Origin: Spirulina subsalsa CS-330
GTDB lineage: Bacteria; Cyanobacteriota; Cyanobacteriia; Cyanobacteriales; Spirulinaceae
NCBI RefSeq assembly: GCF_028330765.1
Contig: NZ_JAQMTY010000233.1
Coordinates: 1-39,829, forward strand
Direction of reading: 5' to 3'
Length of the DNA: 39,829 bases
Each line of letters begins with the position of its first letter. The stretch's first letter is position 1. Below the pieces are notes generated by a model that saw only the letters and a program-made list of their open reading frames with translations, searched no databases and had not been told where the DNA came from. This document shows positions 27,512 to 35,418 of the stretch, piece after piece. Made by a program: the position numbers and the translations under genes.

Positions 27512-28114
27512 TCAACCCCAAACCCGATTGAGGTTCAGGATAAACCCCGGTAAGACCGTTTCCCCTGATACTGTCTTGGGATTCTCCACTACCTCCACCT
27601 CTGGCCCTGGATGGTAAATCTCTACCCTGTGATGTGGAGAGTCAAGGAGCCAACCCAATCGAGTCCCATTTTCGAGATATTCTGCCATCTTGCTGCGGAG
27701 GTCTTGCAAGCGATCGCTCTTTGAGCGTAATTCCACCACAAAATCAGGACACAAGGGAATGAATCCATCCTGCTGTTCTGGGGTTAGAGCCTGCCAGCGC
27801 TCCGAGCTGACCCAGGCTGCATCAGGAGAGCGATTGCTACCATTGGGCAACTCGAAGCCCGTCGAAGAATCGAATGCTCTCCCATTACCCCCTTCTTCCT
27901 CAATCCAACGCACCAAAAAGTAATTGATTTTGCTGTTACGGTAGCCAGTATTGCCCCCTGTCGGTGGATTCACAATGAGTTCTCCCGTTGCGGTACGCTC
28001 CAAACAAAGTTCACGATTAGCCGTCACCAGTGCTGCGAACTGTTCCGGCGTAACACACAGAGCCAATTGATCAGGCAGTTGGAGCGATAAAGGTTTAGGC
28101 GGAACCTGTACCAC
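27512..28114 (-). CDS. Uma2 family (DUF820) PD-(D/E)XK nuclease-fold protein
   Basis: A 200-residue member of the Uma2/DUF820 family, which is greatly expanded in cyanobacteria. Recognised by ERTATGELIVNPPTGG, then FDSSTGFELPNGSNRSPDAAWV, PDFVVELRSKSD, MAEYLENGTRLGWLLD and a C-terminal PGFILNL. The D, E and K-like positions of a PD-(D/E)XK nuclease core are the Asp in SPDAAW and the Glu in VVELRSKSD. Family members are called putative endonucleases, but few have been tested. The frame starts with the GTG at 28114. It stands alone between the ABC gene and a repeat-containing spacer. Confidence 0.88.
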   Translation of the reverse strand: MVQVPPKPLSLQLPDQLALCVTPEQFAALVTANRELCLERTATGELIVNPPTGGNTGYRNSKINYFLVRWIEEEGGNGRAFDSSTGFELPNGSNRSPDAAWVSSERWQALTPEQQDGFIPLCPDFVVELRSKSDRLQDLRSKMAEYLENGTRLGWLLDSPHHRVEIYHPGPEVEVVENPKTVSGETVLPGFILNLNRVWG

Positions 28115-28311
28115 GATGATTCACCTCAGAGGGTTAGACGGCTTCTTCATTTTACAAAAGAATTCCAGGGTCAAGTCTGCGATGCTTGCTGCGGTAAAAA
28201 TCAGAAATCACGATACGTCCGAATCCGCATCGCCCAGAATCGTGCAGCCTGTACCTAGCCGTGGTGACCGGAAGCGGTGCAATGCTCCTAATGTCGTGGC
28301 ACATCGGACAA

Positions 28312-28374
28312 GGTGGGTTACGGTGGATTGCTAGATTGCAGTAATAGCGGGAGTTTAAGCCACCTAACCCACCC
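28312..28374. repeat. Inverted repeat of the GGTGGGTTA type
   Basis: GGTGGGTTACGGTGG (28312-28326) is answered by CCACCTAACCCACC (28360-28373), a nearly perfect inverted pair around a 33-bp loop. Elements with GGTGGGTTACG...CTAACCCACCCTAC ends are common non-coding repeats in cyanobacterial genomes. The rest of the 394-bp spacer (28115-28508) shows no gene. Confidence 0.65.
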
Positions 28375-28469
28375 TACACGAAAGGCTGATTTTAGTTGCG
28401 CCACGGTATTAAGGTGATGGCGATGGGGTGGGAAACGTTGAGGGGGGCACTGTCCAACGGGAGATTTTC

Positions 28470-28475
28470 TATAAT
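28470..28475 (+). promoter_or_regulatory. -10 box upstream of the 2TM gene
   Basis: A perfect TATAAT (28470-28475) lies 33 bp before the ATG at 28509. No good -35 is seen at the expected spacing. It would drive the 2TM gene and the DUF3419 gene that follows 12 bp later. Confidence 0.5.
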
Positions 28476-28508
28476 GAAACCAATGTCCTGTGTTGCCTTA
28501 ATCCGGGT

Positions 28509-28991
28509 ATGACCGCGCCACAAACTTATCAATCGGACGACATTCAGCAGATTTTGCAATTGGCGATCGCCCGCAACGATCGCGAGGGTGAATTCACACG
28601 CACCCAACTCCTCGAAATCGCCGAAGAACTCGATATTCCCCTCACCTGCCTCGAAGCCGCTGAGCAAGATTGGCGGTTATCTCGTCTCGAAACCGAAAAA
28701 CGCCAAGAATTCGACCGCTACCGCTTCGCCCAATTTCGCCATAAAGCCGTGAAATATATGATTCTCGCGGGCTTTTTTATGAGTCTGGATCTCCTCAGTG
28801 GCGGCGGGTTGGGCTGGTCGCGGTATTTGGTGGTGGTGTTGGTGACCTTGAGTGTGTTGGGGGGATGGAAAATTTTTCAGCCCAAGGGGCCAGCCTATGA
28901 GCGTGAGCTTGCCCAATGGGATAGTCGCCGCCAATTAAAACAAACCCTAAACACAGCCTGGCAATCGATTCAATCCTTTTTTCAGGGCTAA
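28509..28991 (+). CDS. 2TM domain-containing protein
   Basis: A 160-residue membrane protein. The N-terminal helical domain (SDDIQQILQLAIAR and FTRTQLLEIAEELDIPLTCL) is followed by charged EQDWRLSRLETEKRQEFDRYRFAQFRHK and then two hydrophobic helices (YMILAGFFMSLDLL and YLVVVLVTLSVLGGWKIF). This is the 2TM domain arrangement; both ends should be cytosolic. The frame is open from 28428, but the ATG at 28509 has a TATAAT 33 bp upstream and gives the family-like start. Function unknown. It lies 12 bp before the DUF3419 gene and is likely in one transcript with it. Confidence 0.82.
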   Translation: MTAPQTYQSDDIQQILQLAIARNDREGEFTRTQLLEIAEELDIPLTCLEAAEQDWRLSRLETEKRQEFDRYRFAQFRHKAVKYMILAGFFMSLDLLSGGGLGWSRYLVVVLVTLSVLGGWKIFQPKGPAYERELAQWDSRRQLKQTLNTAWQSIQSFFQG

Positions 28992-29003
28992 ACAAGACCC
29001 ACT

Positions 29004-30128
29004 ATGCCCACCGAAATCGCCCAAACGGCGGACTTTTCGCAGATCCGCTACGCTCAATGCTGGGAAGATGCGGATTTGCTGCTGGCGGCGTTGGATGTGC
29101 AACCGGATCACACGTGCCTGTCGATCGCATCGGCAGGGGATAACACTCTAGCGTTGTTGAGTCGGGGGCCAAAACGAGCGATCGCGGTCGATCTCAATCC
29201 GGCTCAGTTGGCCTGTTTAGCCCTGCGGGTGGCGGCCTATCGGCGGTTAGACCATGGGGAACTGTTGCAGTTTTTGGGGTCGCGATCGGGAACGGCGGCC
29301 CAGCGGTGGGCGTGGTATCAACGCTGTCGGGGGGATCTCGCGGCGGATGTGCAAGGGTTTTGGGATCGGCGGCGATGGTTGATTGGGGCGGGGTTTGGGA
29401 CGGTGGGGAAGTTTGAGCGATATTTGGCGCGGTTTCGCCGCTACCTGTTGCCCTTGTTGCAGAATGAGGGGGCGATCGCATCCCTCCTCACCCCCAAATC
29501 CCCCGCCGAGCGTCAACGGTTTTACGATCGCACCTGGAATCATTGGCGTTGGCGTTGGGGATTTAACCTCTTTTTTTCTCAACCACTGATCGGACGCTGG
29601 GGGCGCGATCCCAGCTTTTTTCGCTACGTGGACGGCAACCCCACCCCCCAACTCGCCGCCCAACTGCGCCACGCCCTGACAACCCTTGATCCGGCGATGA
29701 ATCCCTATCTGCAATGGATACTCACGGGCGAACACCGCACCGCCCTCCCCTACGCCCTCCGCCCGGAACAGTTCGAGCCGATCCGCGCCCACCTCGATCG
29801 CCTTGAATGGCATTGCTGTGCCGTGGAAGAATATCTAGACCGCCCCGATTGCCCCCCCATTGATCGCTTCAACCTCAGCAATATTTTTGAATATATGTCA
29901 GGGGAAAACCACGCCCGCACCTTGGCGCAAATTGCGGCCCGGAGTCAACTGGGGGGACGCTGGGCCTATTGGAATTTGTTTGTGCCGCGCCGCTGTCCGC
30001 CGGCACTGTACGACCAAATCACGCCCCGCTTTGATTTGAGCAATGCGTTAAAAGGGCGCGATCGCGCCTTCTTCTACCGCGATTTCGTTGTCGAATCTCG
30101 GCGCACTGAAGCAGAGGAAGGGCGGTAG
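29004..30128 (+). CDS. DUF3419 protein, BtaA-like 3-amino-3-carboxypropyl transferase
   Basis: A 374-residue protein of the DUF3419 family, whose founding member BtaA transfers the 3-amino-3-carboxypropyl group of S-adenosylmethionine to diacylglycerol in betaine-lipid synthesis. Visible features: QIRYAQCWEDADLLL (13-27), the SAM-binding-like CLSIASAGDNTLALL (38-52), AIAVDLNPAQLACL (59-72 with Asp63) and the late NLSNIFEYMSGENH and DLSNALKGRDRAFFYRDF. No BtaB-like N-methyltransferase is next to it, so betaine lipid formation is not shown. Another acceptor is possible. Its last 55 bp overlap the convergent VOC gene. Confidence 0.82.
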   Translation: MPTEIAQTADFSQIRYAQCWEDADLLLAALDVQPDHTCLSIASAGDNTLALLSRGPKRAIAVDLNPAQLACLALRVAAYRRLDHGELLQFLGSRSGTAAQRWAWYQRCRGDLAADVQGFWDRRRWLIGAGFGTVGKFERYLARFRRYLLPLLQNEGAIASLLTPKSPAERQRFYDRTWNHWRWRWGFNLFFSQPLIGRWGRDPSFFRYVDGNPTPQLAAQLRHALTTLDPAMNPYLQWILTGEHRTALPYALRPEQFEPIRAHLDRLEWHCCAVEEYLDRPDCPPIDRFNLSNIFEYMSGENHARTLAQIAARSQLGGRWAYWNLFVPRRCPPALYDQITPRFDLSNALKGRDRAFFYRDFVVESRRTEAEEGR

Positions 30129-30436
30129 TCCGTCTCTGGCCAGAGCGATCGAATTTCCTGCGCTTGGGTTGCTGCATTAAATCGCTCCCAGACGATGCCA
30201 TGACTATCCACATCTTCGGTAAATTCAGCAGCCTCTGCATCTTCCCAGCCGAGATGTCGCAATGTTCCCGGTTGAGCGTTTGCATCCTGGCGCACGGACA
30301 AATTAAGACTAGCGGTTCTCCACAATGCGTATTCTCCTGCGATGACTACACAGGGTTCACAGGCTAGTCTTGCGGTGTAGTCTTGAACCGCTGCTTCAAT
30401 ATTGTGTGATGAGAGGGCGATATGGATTTTTTTCAT
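30074..30436 (-). CDS. VOC (glyoxalase/bleomycin resistance-like) family protein
   Basis: A 120-residue protein starting MKKIHIALSSHNIEAAVQDYTARL, the usual first beta-alpha unit of glyoxalase-fold (VOC) proteins. It continues VVIAGEYALWRTASLNLSVRQD and LRHLGWEDAEAAEFTEDVDSHGIVWERF. It resembles the single-domain members near ArsI/CadI, but I cannot see a full metal triad with certainty. Its function is open. The ATG at 30436 is chosen over upstream starts in the terminator hairpin. The last 18 codons run antisense through the end of the DUF3419 gene. Confidence 0.65.
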   Translation of the reverse strand: MKKIHIALSSHNIEAAVQDYTARLACEPCVVIAGEYALWRTASLNLSVRQDANAQPGTLRHLGWEDAEAAEFTEDVDSHGIVWERFNAATQAQEIRSLWPETDYRPSSASVRRDSTTKSR

Positions 30437-30491
30437 GGGGCGGGGATTCTGGGTGATTGCTGGCATTGACCGGGCATGGATCTTGCCTGAA

Positions 30492-30528
30492 ACACCAGAA
30501 ACCCTCAAATCTAGAGGGTTTCTGGTGT
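30492..30528. terminator. Strong 15-bp stem-loop after hoxH
   Basis: ACACCAGAAACCCTC (30492-30506) and GAGGGTTTCTGGTGT (30514-30528) are exact complements around a 7-nt loop. It lies 36 bp past the hoxH stop and 55 bp before the VOC start, so it probably ends the hydrogenase operon transcript. Only a short TTTC follows on the minus strand. Confidence 0.75.
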
Positions 30529-30564
30529 CTGGGATGAGCGGGAGCGGTTCAAGCGCGATCGCGT

Positions 30565-31989
30565 TTAATCGCGGTACACCTCATCTAAAACGGAACCATC
30601 GGGGCGCAGCAGTTGCACATGGAGAGGCATTTGGCCCGCTGCATGGGTGGAGCAACTGAGGCAGGGGTCAAAGCAGCGGATTCCGGCTTCGACGCGGTTG
30701 AGCATGCCTTCGGGGATTTCGTTGCCGTGGATGTAGTGTTTGGCGATTTGGGTGACGGTTTGGTTCATCGCCAGGTTGTTTTGACCGGTGGCGATGATCA
30801 GGTTGACCTTTTCGAGGAGGCCGTTTTCGTCTACTTCGTAATGGTGGAACAGAGTACCTCGTGGGGCTTCGCTGACACCGATGCCCACGGTTTGATTGAT
30901 GTCCGCTTTGGCCCGAACGCGATCGCTCATCATATCCGGGTCATCCATAAACTGCTGGACTCGTTCTAAGCAAGCCAGAATTTCCAGAAGGCGAGCGTAG
31001 TGGTAAAGGAAGGAGGAGGTGGCGATCGCACCGCCCCGTTGGCGGAATTCGGCGAGTTCGGCATCAGCTTCGGGGGTTCCGAAGCGATCGCAATTGTTCA
31101 CCCGCGCCAAGGGGCCAACGCGATAGATGCCGTCGGGATAGCCCAGGGGCTTGTAGTAGGGGAATTTCAGGTAAGACCAATGTTCGACGGCTTCACCGAG
31201 ATAGTCTTGGTAATCGTCTTCACTGAGGCCATCGGCGATGATATTGCCCTCGCTGTCTTTGAAGCGAATCGCGCCGCCGTAATGTTCCCAATCGCCATTG
31301 GGGGCAACCAGGCTCATAAACAGGGAGGGGAATTTGCCGAACTGTTCGGTTTCAGTATGGAAGCGATCGAGGAGGTCTTTAAAAATTCGCAGGGCGGTGC
31401 GGGTGGTATCGAGGGATTCCGGGAGGCGATCGCAAATCCATTGACGACCTTCTGCGGAGAGGGGCGATCGTACCCCACCGGGAACCGTCCAAGCAGCGTG
31501 AATTTTCCGCGCCCCCAATTTTTCAATCACCGTCTGGCCAAACTGCCGCAGCCGAATCCCCGCCCGCGCCAGGTCAGGATCAGCGGCAATCAGCCCAAAC
31601 ACATTCCGCTTCGCCGGATCACTATCCCAACCGAGGAGAAAATCCGGGCTGCTGAGGTGGAAAAACGAAAGGGCATGGGATTGAATAATTTGGCCCAAAT
31701 TCATCAGGCGGCGGAGTTTTTCCCCAGCGATCGGCACTTGTACCGCGAGGAGTTTATCGCCGGTTTTCGCGGCGGCGAGTAAATGACTCACCGGGCAAAT
31801 GCCGCAAATTCGCGCCGTGATTCCCGCCATTTCGGTAAAGGGCCGACCTTCGCAAAATTTTTCAAAGCCGCGATATTCCACCACATGGAATCGCGCATTT
31901 TCCACTTCGCCCGCATCATCGAGAAAGATCGAGATTTTGGCGTGACCTTCAATGCGAGTGACGGGATCAATAACAACTGTTTTAGCCAT
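30565..31989 (-). CDS. hoxH: Bidirectional [NiFe] hydrogenase large subunit
   Basis: HoxH carries the Ni-Fe active site that makes or oxidises H2. The 474-residue protein has the first ligand motif [10 protein letters not shown] (Cys62, Cys65) and the last one D-P-C-L-S-C-S-T-H (Cys443, Cys446). After His449 follow 25 residues (AAGQMPL to VYRD), the expected C-terminal peptide removed by the HoxW protease once nickel is in place. All four Cys ligands are present, so it should be active. It is the last gene of the operon, 74 bp after the YbjN-like gene. hoxW and the hyp maturation genes are not in this window. Confidence 0.97.
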   Translation of the reverse strand: MAKTVVIDPVTRIEGHAKISIFLDDAGEVENARFHVVEYRGFEKFCEGRPFTEMAGITARICGICPVSHLLAAAKTGDKLLAVQVPIAGEKLRRLMNLGQIIQSHALSFFHLSSPDFLLGWDSDPAKRNVFGLIAADPDLARAGIRLRQFGQTVIEKLGARKIHAAWTVPGGVRSPLSAEGRQWICDRLPESLDTTRTALRIFKDLLDRFHTETEQFGKFPSLFMSLVAPNGDWEHYGGAIRFKDSEGNIIADGLSEDDYQDYLGEAVEHWSYLKFPYYKPLGYPDGIYRVGPLARVNNCDRFGTPEADAELAEFRQRGGAIATSSFLYHYARLLEILACLERVQQFMDDPDMMSDRVRAKADINQTVGIGVSEAPRGTLFHHYEVDENGLLEKVNLIIATGQNNLAMNQTVTQIAKHYIHGNEIPEGMLNRVEAGIRCFDPCLSCSTHAAGQMPLHVQLLRPDGSVLDEVYRD

Positions 31990-32063
31990 GGTCTTTGAGG
32001 AGAGAATAGGTGAATATGAGAGTCAAGATTAGAGGATGGCAGTGTTGGGGGCTGTCGGTGGCG

Positions 32064-32600
32064 TTAATTCAAATCATGGGGGTCAAAGTGCTGATGATCA
32101 CTGTTTTGGAGGTCATCATCATCAAATTCATCGTCGAATTCGTCGTCAAATTCATCATCGAGATCCTCAAGAATCTCGGCAGGATCTGCATCTCCATAGA
32201 TCACTTTCATGAATGAGGGAAAGTAGTGATCCACCATCATTAAATTGGGGTAGATCACATTCCGGATGGTGTTGAGTGTCCTAGGTGCTTCATGGAGAAT
32301 TACGCTGGTTTTATAGCGAACTTCGCCATCATCCAGATCGATATCTAAGTGACCGACCAGCAATGTATAGTTGACGCGACAAATAAATTCGCAGGCCACA
32401 GAGAGTTTGTCCGCAGGCACTGTCACTGGCAAGACGAGATTAAACTGTACCCATTCTGTTTCTTCATCGACCAAGAAATAGCCTCGAAATTGCCCAGATT
32501 CTAAGGTTATTTCGATCATGATTGTCGCTTCGGATTCTAGAATATGAAACGACCAATCATCTGTTTTAATTGTCTCGGTGACGAGCTCAAAAAGTGTCAT
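32064..32600 (-). CDS. YbjN-like protein with acidic repeat tail, within the hox operon
   Basis: A 178-residue cytosolic protein. Residues 1-135 look like the YbjN (type III chaperone-like) fold: an N-terminal helix, WSFHILESEATIMIEITLESG, then alternating beta strands and NVIYPNLMMVDHYFPSFMKVIYG. The tail is very acidic, with three DDEF-type units (12-bp DNA repeats at 32124-32159), then DDDD and a His/Asp-rich end (HQHFDPHDLN). The gene lies between hoxY and hoxH. From memory, hypothetical ORFs occupy the same slot in other cyanobacterial hox operons. A chaperone role during HoxYH assembly, or metal handling by the Asp/His tail, is inference. It has no HIP1 site and lower GC than its neighbours. 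Confidence 0.75.
   Translation of the reverse strand: MTLFELVTETIKTDDWSFHILESEATIMIEITLESGQFRGYFLVDEETEWVQFNLVLPVTVPADKLSVACEFICRVNYTLLVGHLDIDLDDGEVRYKTSVILHEAPRTLNTIRNVIYPNLMMVDHYFPSFMKVIYGDADPAEILEDLDDEFDDEFDDEFDDDDLQNSDHQHFDPHDLN
32124..32159 (-). repeat. Three 12-bp tandem repeats coding DDEF
   Basis: Units at 32124-32135, 32136-32147 and 32148-32159 differ only at third-position-like bases (AAATTCATCGTC, GAATTCGTCGTC, AAATTCATCATC on the plus strand). Each encodes Asp-Asp-Glu-Phe in the YbjN-like protein tail. The copy number is likely variable between strains. Confidence 0.85.
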
Positions 32601-32654
32601 GAAGTCAAATTAACCAATGAAGAAACTGAATGCTGGAAATGGGGGCTGGGCCGA

Positions 32655-33203
32655 TTACCCAAATTTAATCATGTCTCGCCCTTCCATGACGGGCATTTCG
32701 CCGCGCAGGAGGGGTTCGAGGGTGGCGCGGATGCGATCGGCGCTGGGGGGGCAACCGGGCATGAAGATATCGACGGGAACCCATTCATGGACGGGGCGCA
32801 CTTGGTCGAGGAGTTCGGGGACGATGCCGGGTTCGTGGGGGAGTTGGGGGGTGGAGTCGCCGAGTTCGAGGTAGGCGCGTTTGAGGACGGGTTCTGCGCC
32901 GCCGAGCATGTTGCGCATGGCGGGGACGTTGGCGGTGACGGCGCAGTCACCGAAGGAGATTAGGGTTTTGGTGCGGGCGCGGACGTGGCGGAGGAGTTCG
33001 AGGTTTTCTTCGTTGGCGATCGCGCCTTCCACGAGGCACACGTCCACATTGTCGGGATAGTCTTTGAGGTCACACCCGACGGGGCTATAGACCACATCCA
33101 CTTGGGCGGCGAGGTCGATCAGCCATTCATCCATGTCCAGGAAAGACATGTGACAGCCGGAGCAGCCCGCAAGCCAAACCGTAGCAAAGCGAATTTTAGA
33201 CAT
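32655..33203 (-). CDS. hoxY: Bidirectional [NiFe] hydrogenase small subunit
   Basis: HoxY pairs with HoxH and holds the proximal [4Fe-4S] cluster that passes electrons to the diaphorase. The 182 residues show WLAGCSGCHMSF with Cys14 and Cys17, then Cys87 in FGDCAV and Cys151 in PGCPPS, the four cluster ligands. The absence of a twin-arginine signal and of medial or distal clusters fits the short cytosolic HoxY type. The gene follows the Cys-motif hypothetical gene by 41 bp and precedes the YbjN-like gene by 54 bp. Confidence 0.97.
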   Translation of the reverse strand: MSKIRFATVWLAGCSGCHMSFLDMDEWLIDLAAQVDVVYSPVGCDLKDYPDNVDVCLVEGAIANEENLELLRHVRARTKTLISFGDCAVTANVPAMRNMLGGAEPVLKRAYLELGDSTPQLPHEPGIVPELLDQVRPVHEWVPVDIFMPGCPPSADRIRATLEPLLRGEMPVMEGRDMIKFG

Positions 33204-33244
33204 AATGAGTCCTCGTGAGTTTGAATCCGGAATAAAGAAGGTCT

Positions 33245-33649
33245 CTAGACTGAGAGTAGCGCCTCTAGGAGTTGCGCGTATTCGCTGGGGTCACAATGGA
33301 GGGGACAGGCACAGTGTTGATTAATGCAACGGGTTTGTCCGGGTTGGGATGTACCGCCTAAGGTTTGGAGTTGCGATCGCAGCCGTTGAATCCGGGTTGT
33401 GTAGCGATCGATCAGCACAAACCAAAGTTCTGTCCCTGCCAAAAGGGGGGTCAATAGTTCCACCGCATGACGGAGTTGCATGCCATCGGTGGGGGTACAG
33501 GTGGCGGATATGGCAAAAAAGTCTTCGCACAAGTCCAAGGCCATCAAAAATTGGGTTTCTGGTTCAGGCTCATCACCATAGTGCCAGGTGGATAGCGGGA
33601 AGGACACAGGAGATGAACAGAGAGCAGACAGATCAGAACGTGAAGACAT
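33245..33649 (-). CDS. Small hypothetical protein with C-terminal four-Cys motif, within the hox operon
   Basis: Unrecognised protein of 134 residues between hoxU and hoxY. The body is helical (QFLMALDLCEDFFAISATCTP, then MQLRHAVELLTPLLAGTELWFVLIDRYTTRIQRLRSQL). The C-terminus carries C-x4-C-x-C-x3-C (RCINQHCACPLHC), then a helix (EYAQLLEALLS). Four close cysteines could bind an iron-sulphur cluster or zinc. The location in the operon suggests a role in electron transfer or assembly of HoxU/HoxY, but this is inference. The frame is open to 33727. The ATG at 33649 is preferred since longer forms overlap hoxU. No membrane segment or signal. Confidence 0.7.
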   Translation of the reverse strand: MSSRSDLSALCSSPVSFPLSTWHYGDEPEPETQFLMALDLCEDFFAISATCTPTDGMQLRHAVELLTPLLAGTELWFVLIDRYTTRIQRLRSQLQTLGGTSQPGQTRCINQHCACPLHCDPSEYAQLLEALLSV

Positions 33650-33696
33650 GGCGGTAATGGTGAACAACTCAGATCCAATACAGTCCCCTGGATTGG

Positions 33697-33713
33697 GATT
33701 AACACCCTTAATC
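33697..33713 (-). promoter_or_regulatory. Hairpin just after the hoxU stop
   Basis: GATTAA-CACCC-TTAATC forms a 6-bp stem directly adjoining the hoxU stop codon (33715-33717). It may affect mRNA stability or processing between hoxU and the next gene. Confidence 0.35.
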
Positions 33714-33714
33714 T

Positions 33715-34431
33715 TTAGCGTGACCATTCCTGTTTGTCACGAGCGTTCACTAAAAATTCCAATTTGGCGCGATCGCCCGCCTTTTCCCCCGTTGTCGTTC
33801 CCTTGCGGAAAATCGACCCCGTCGGGCAAGCATCCACACATTTACCGCAAGCCGTACAGGCGGACACTTCACCCCAGGGCTGATCCATCCCCGACACGAT
33901 GTAGCAAGCCTCGCCCCGGTTGCCCACATCCCACACATGGGCCCCTTCCACTTCGTCACACACCCGTACACAGCGCGTACAAAGAATGCAACGGTTATGG
34001 TCAATGCCAAACATCGGATGGGACAAATCCACGCCGCGATCGGGAAAACGATAGCTAAATCGGGAATGATCCATCCCCACCTCAATCGCCACATCTTGCA
34101 ACTCACAGTTACCATTAGCCACACAGATCGAGCAAACGTGATTCCCCTCAGCGAAAAAGAGTTCCACAATCATGCGGCGATAGTCCTGGAGTTTGGGCGT
34201 ATTGGTTTCCACCTCCATGCCTTCACTGACCGGGGTGACACAGGCCGGCAGTAATTTCGGTGTGCCTTTCACTTCCACCGCACATAACCGACAGGCAGCA
34301 GCTTCGCTCACGCCTTCGAGGTGGCACAGGGTGGGAATGGCAACCCCGGCCTCTTTGGCCGCATCCAGAACAGTTTTGCCACTTTCGGTCACAACATCTT
34401 GACCATTAATTTTCAGGGTCGTAATTGACAT
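33715..34431 (-). CDS. hoxU: Bidirectional hydrogenase diaphorase subunit U
   Basis: HoxU is the iron-sulphur relay (NuoG N-terminal-like) between HoxF and HoxY. The 238 residues have the [2Fe-2S] ligands Cys36, Cys47, Cys50 and Cys64, the His/Cys cluster region HVCSICVANGNC (98-109) and two ferredoxin-type [4Fe-4S] motifs: C-x2-C-x2-C-x3-C at 148-158 and again at 192-202. The ATG at 34431 has GGAGAG about 6 bases upstream. It is separated from hcp and hoxF by the DUF6544 gene, an unusual order. Confidence 0.97.
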   Translation of the reverse strand: MSITTLKINGQDVVTESGKTVLDAAKEAGVAIPTLCHLEGVSEAAACRLCAVEVKGTPKLLPACVTPVSEGMEVETNTPKLQDYRRMIVELFFAEGNHVCSICVANGNCELQDVAIEVGMDHSRFSYRFPDRGVDLSHPMFGIDHNRCILCTRCVRVCDEVEGAHVWDVGNRGEACYIVSGMDQPWGEVSACTACGKCVDACPTGSIFRKGTTTGEKAGDRAKLEFLVNARDKQEWSR

Positions 34432-34464
34432 AGTTCTCTCCTGCAAAAGGATTCAAGGGTGATA

Positions 34465-34526
34465 GGGGTGTCAGGGATCACCCCATGAGGATCGGGAATC
34501 GCAACGGCATCCCCCAGGGTTGGGGG
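34465..34526 (-). promoter_or_regulatory. Two hairpins between the DUF6544 gene and hoxU
   Basis: CCCCCA-GGGT-TGGGGG (34511-34526) abuts the stop of the DUF6544 gene, and GGGGTG-N8-CACCCC (34465-34484) lies closer to hoxU. They leave 33 bp before the hoxU start. No T run follows, so partial termination or RNA processing within the operon is possible. Confidence 0.5.
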
Positions 34527-35345
34527 CTAGACGGTCGTTGAAAATTTGGCATCGTGAACCACGGCGCGGAAAAATTCGTGGTAGTCCGGGCTATCAACAT
34601 TCCAACCGGCGGCGACTTGGGTGGGAATGGTGATGCCGTTAAAGGTGCGCTCACTGACAAAACTAGAGCCGAAGCGACTGTAGCCGTGGATTTGTTCGTT
34701 CCAGCGCGAGAGTTCGGCGTGCTGGAGGCGGCCTTGGTTGTCGATGGTGAGTTGAAGGCAGATCGGTTCATCGTCCATCGTCCATTCCGCGCAGATATGG
34801 TGTTCACCGAGGGCGTGCCAGGTGACCCCGTTGTGGGGGAGGAGAGCGGAGGGGAGCCACACCATTTCAATGGCGAGGCGACCGAGGCTAGAGCGGCTGA
34901 TTTCGTCGCTATGGTGATCGACGAGGGGAATCGCGCCCCAGAGGTCAAAGTGGACGCGGCCTTGGCGGTTGCAGTAGGAGTCTGCGCCGATGAATTGGAG
35001 TTGGGGTTTGCCGATTTTGGCTTGCCAGACGAAGCCAGAGAGGGCGGTCATCCATTGGCGGGCTTTGAGGGGCAACCAGGGCCGATCAACGTTGGTTTTG
35101 AAGCTGCCGTGCATGTCGAGTTGGACGGCGTTGGCGAGGGGGGTTCCGGGGGCGATCGCATGGAGTAAATACCGCTGCACTGGGGGCGGTAGGTTGGCGA
35201 CGAGATCGGGGGTAAACACGATCAATTCTTGGGCGGTGGTGAGCGATCGCCGCAGTTTGTGGATCTGCCACATTTGCCACAGCCGCCGTCCGGCGATCAT
35301 GACCGCCAACCCTACACCCAGACTGATTAAACTGAAATACATCAT
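34527..35345 (-). CDS. DUF6544-like membrane-anchored protein, within the hox operon
   Basis: A 272-residue protein. The N-terminal membrane helix (MMYFSLISLGVGLAVMIAG) is followed by a beta-rich domain with the landmarks LPPPVQRYL, QLDMHGSFK, WLPLKARQWMTALSGFVWQAKIG, LGRLAIEMVWLPSALLPHNGVTW and FNGITIPTQVAAGWN. This pattern fits the DUF6544/DUF6920 family, whose function is unknown. There is no cofactor motif. The ATG at 35345 has GGAGT about 8 bases upstream. It lies 63 bp after hcp and 95 bp before hoxU, with hairpins on both sides. Its presence in a hydrogenase operon is unusual and could mean a membrane tether or simply a passenger gene. Confidence 0.72.
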   Translation of the reverse strand: MMYFSLISLGVGLAVMIAGRRLWQMWQIHKLRRSLTTAQELIVFTPDLVANLPPPVQRYLLHAIAPGTPLANAVQLDMHGSFKTNVDRPWLPLKARQWMTALSGFVWQAKIGKPQLQFIGADSYCNRQGRVHFDLWGAIPLVDHHSDEISRSSLGRLAIEMVWLPSALLPHNGVTWHALGEHHICAEWTMDDEPICLQLTIDNQGRLQHAELSRWNEQIHGYSRFGSSFVSERTFNGITIPTQVAAGWNVDSPDYHEFFRAVVHDAKFSTTV

Positions 35346-35373
35346 TGCAAAAACTCCATGAGAATAACGGGGC

Positions 35374-35418
35374 ATCGGGAATAGACAGTCCCGATCCGCC
35401 CCTAGGGTTTACCCTAGG
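35374..35418 (-). promoter_or_regulatory. Two hairpins between hcp and the DUF6544 gene
   Basis: CCTAGGG-TTTA-CCCTAGG (35401-35418) spans the hcp stop codon, and ATCGGGA-N8-TCCCGAT (35374-35395) follows. Both are perfect 7-bp stems. Neither has a T run. They may set differential transcript levels along the operon. Confidence 0.5.
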
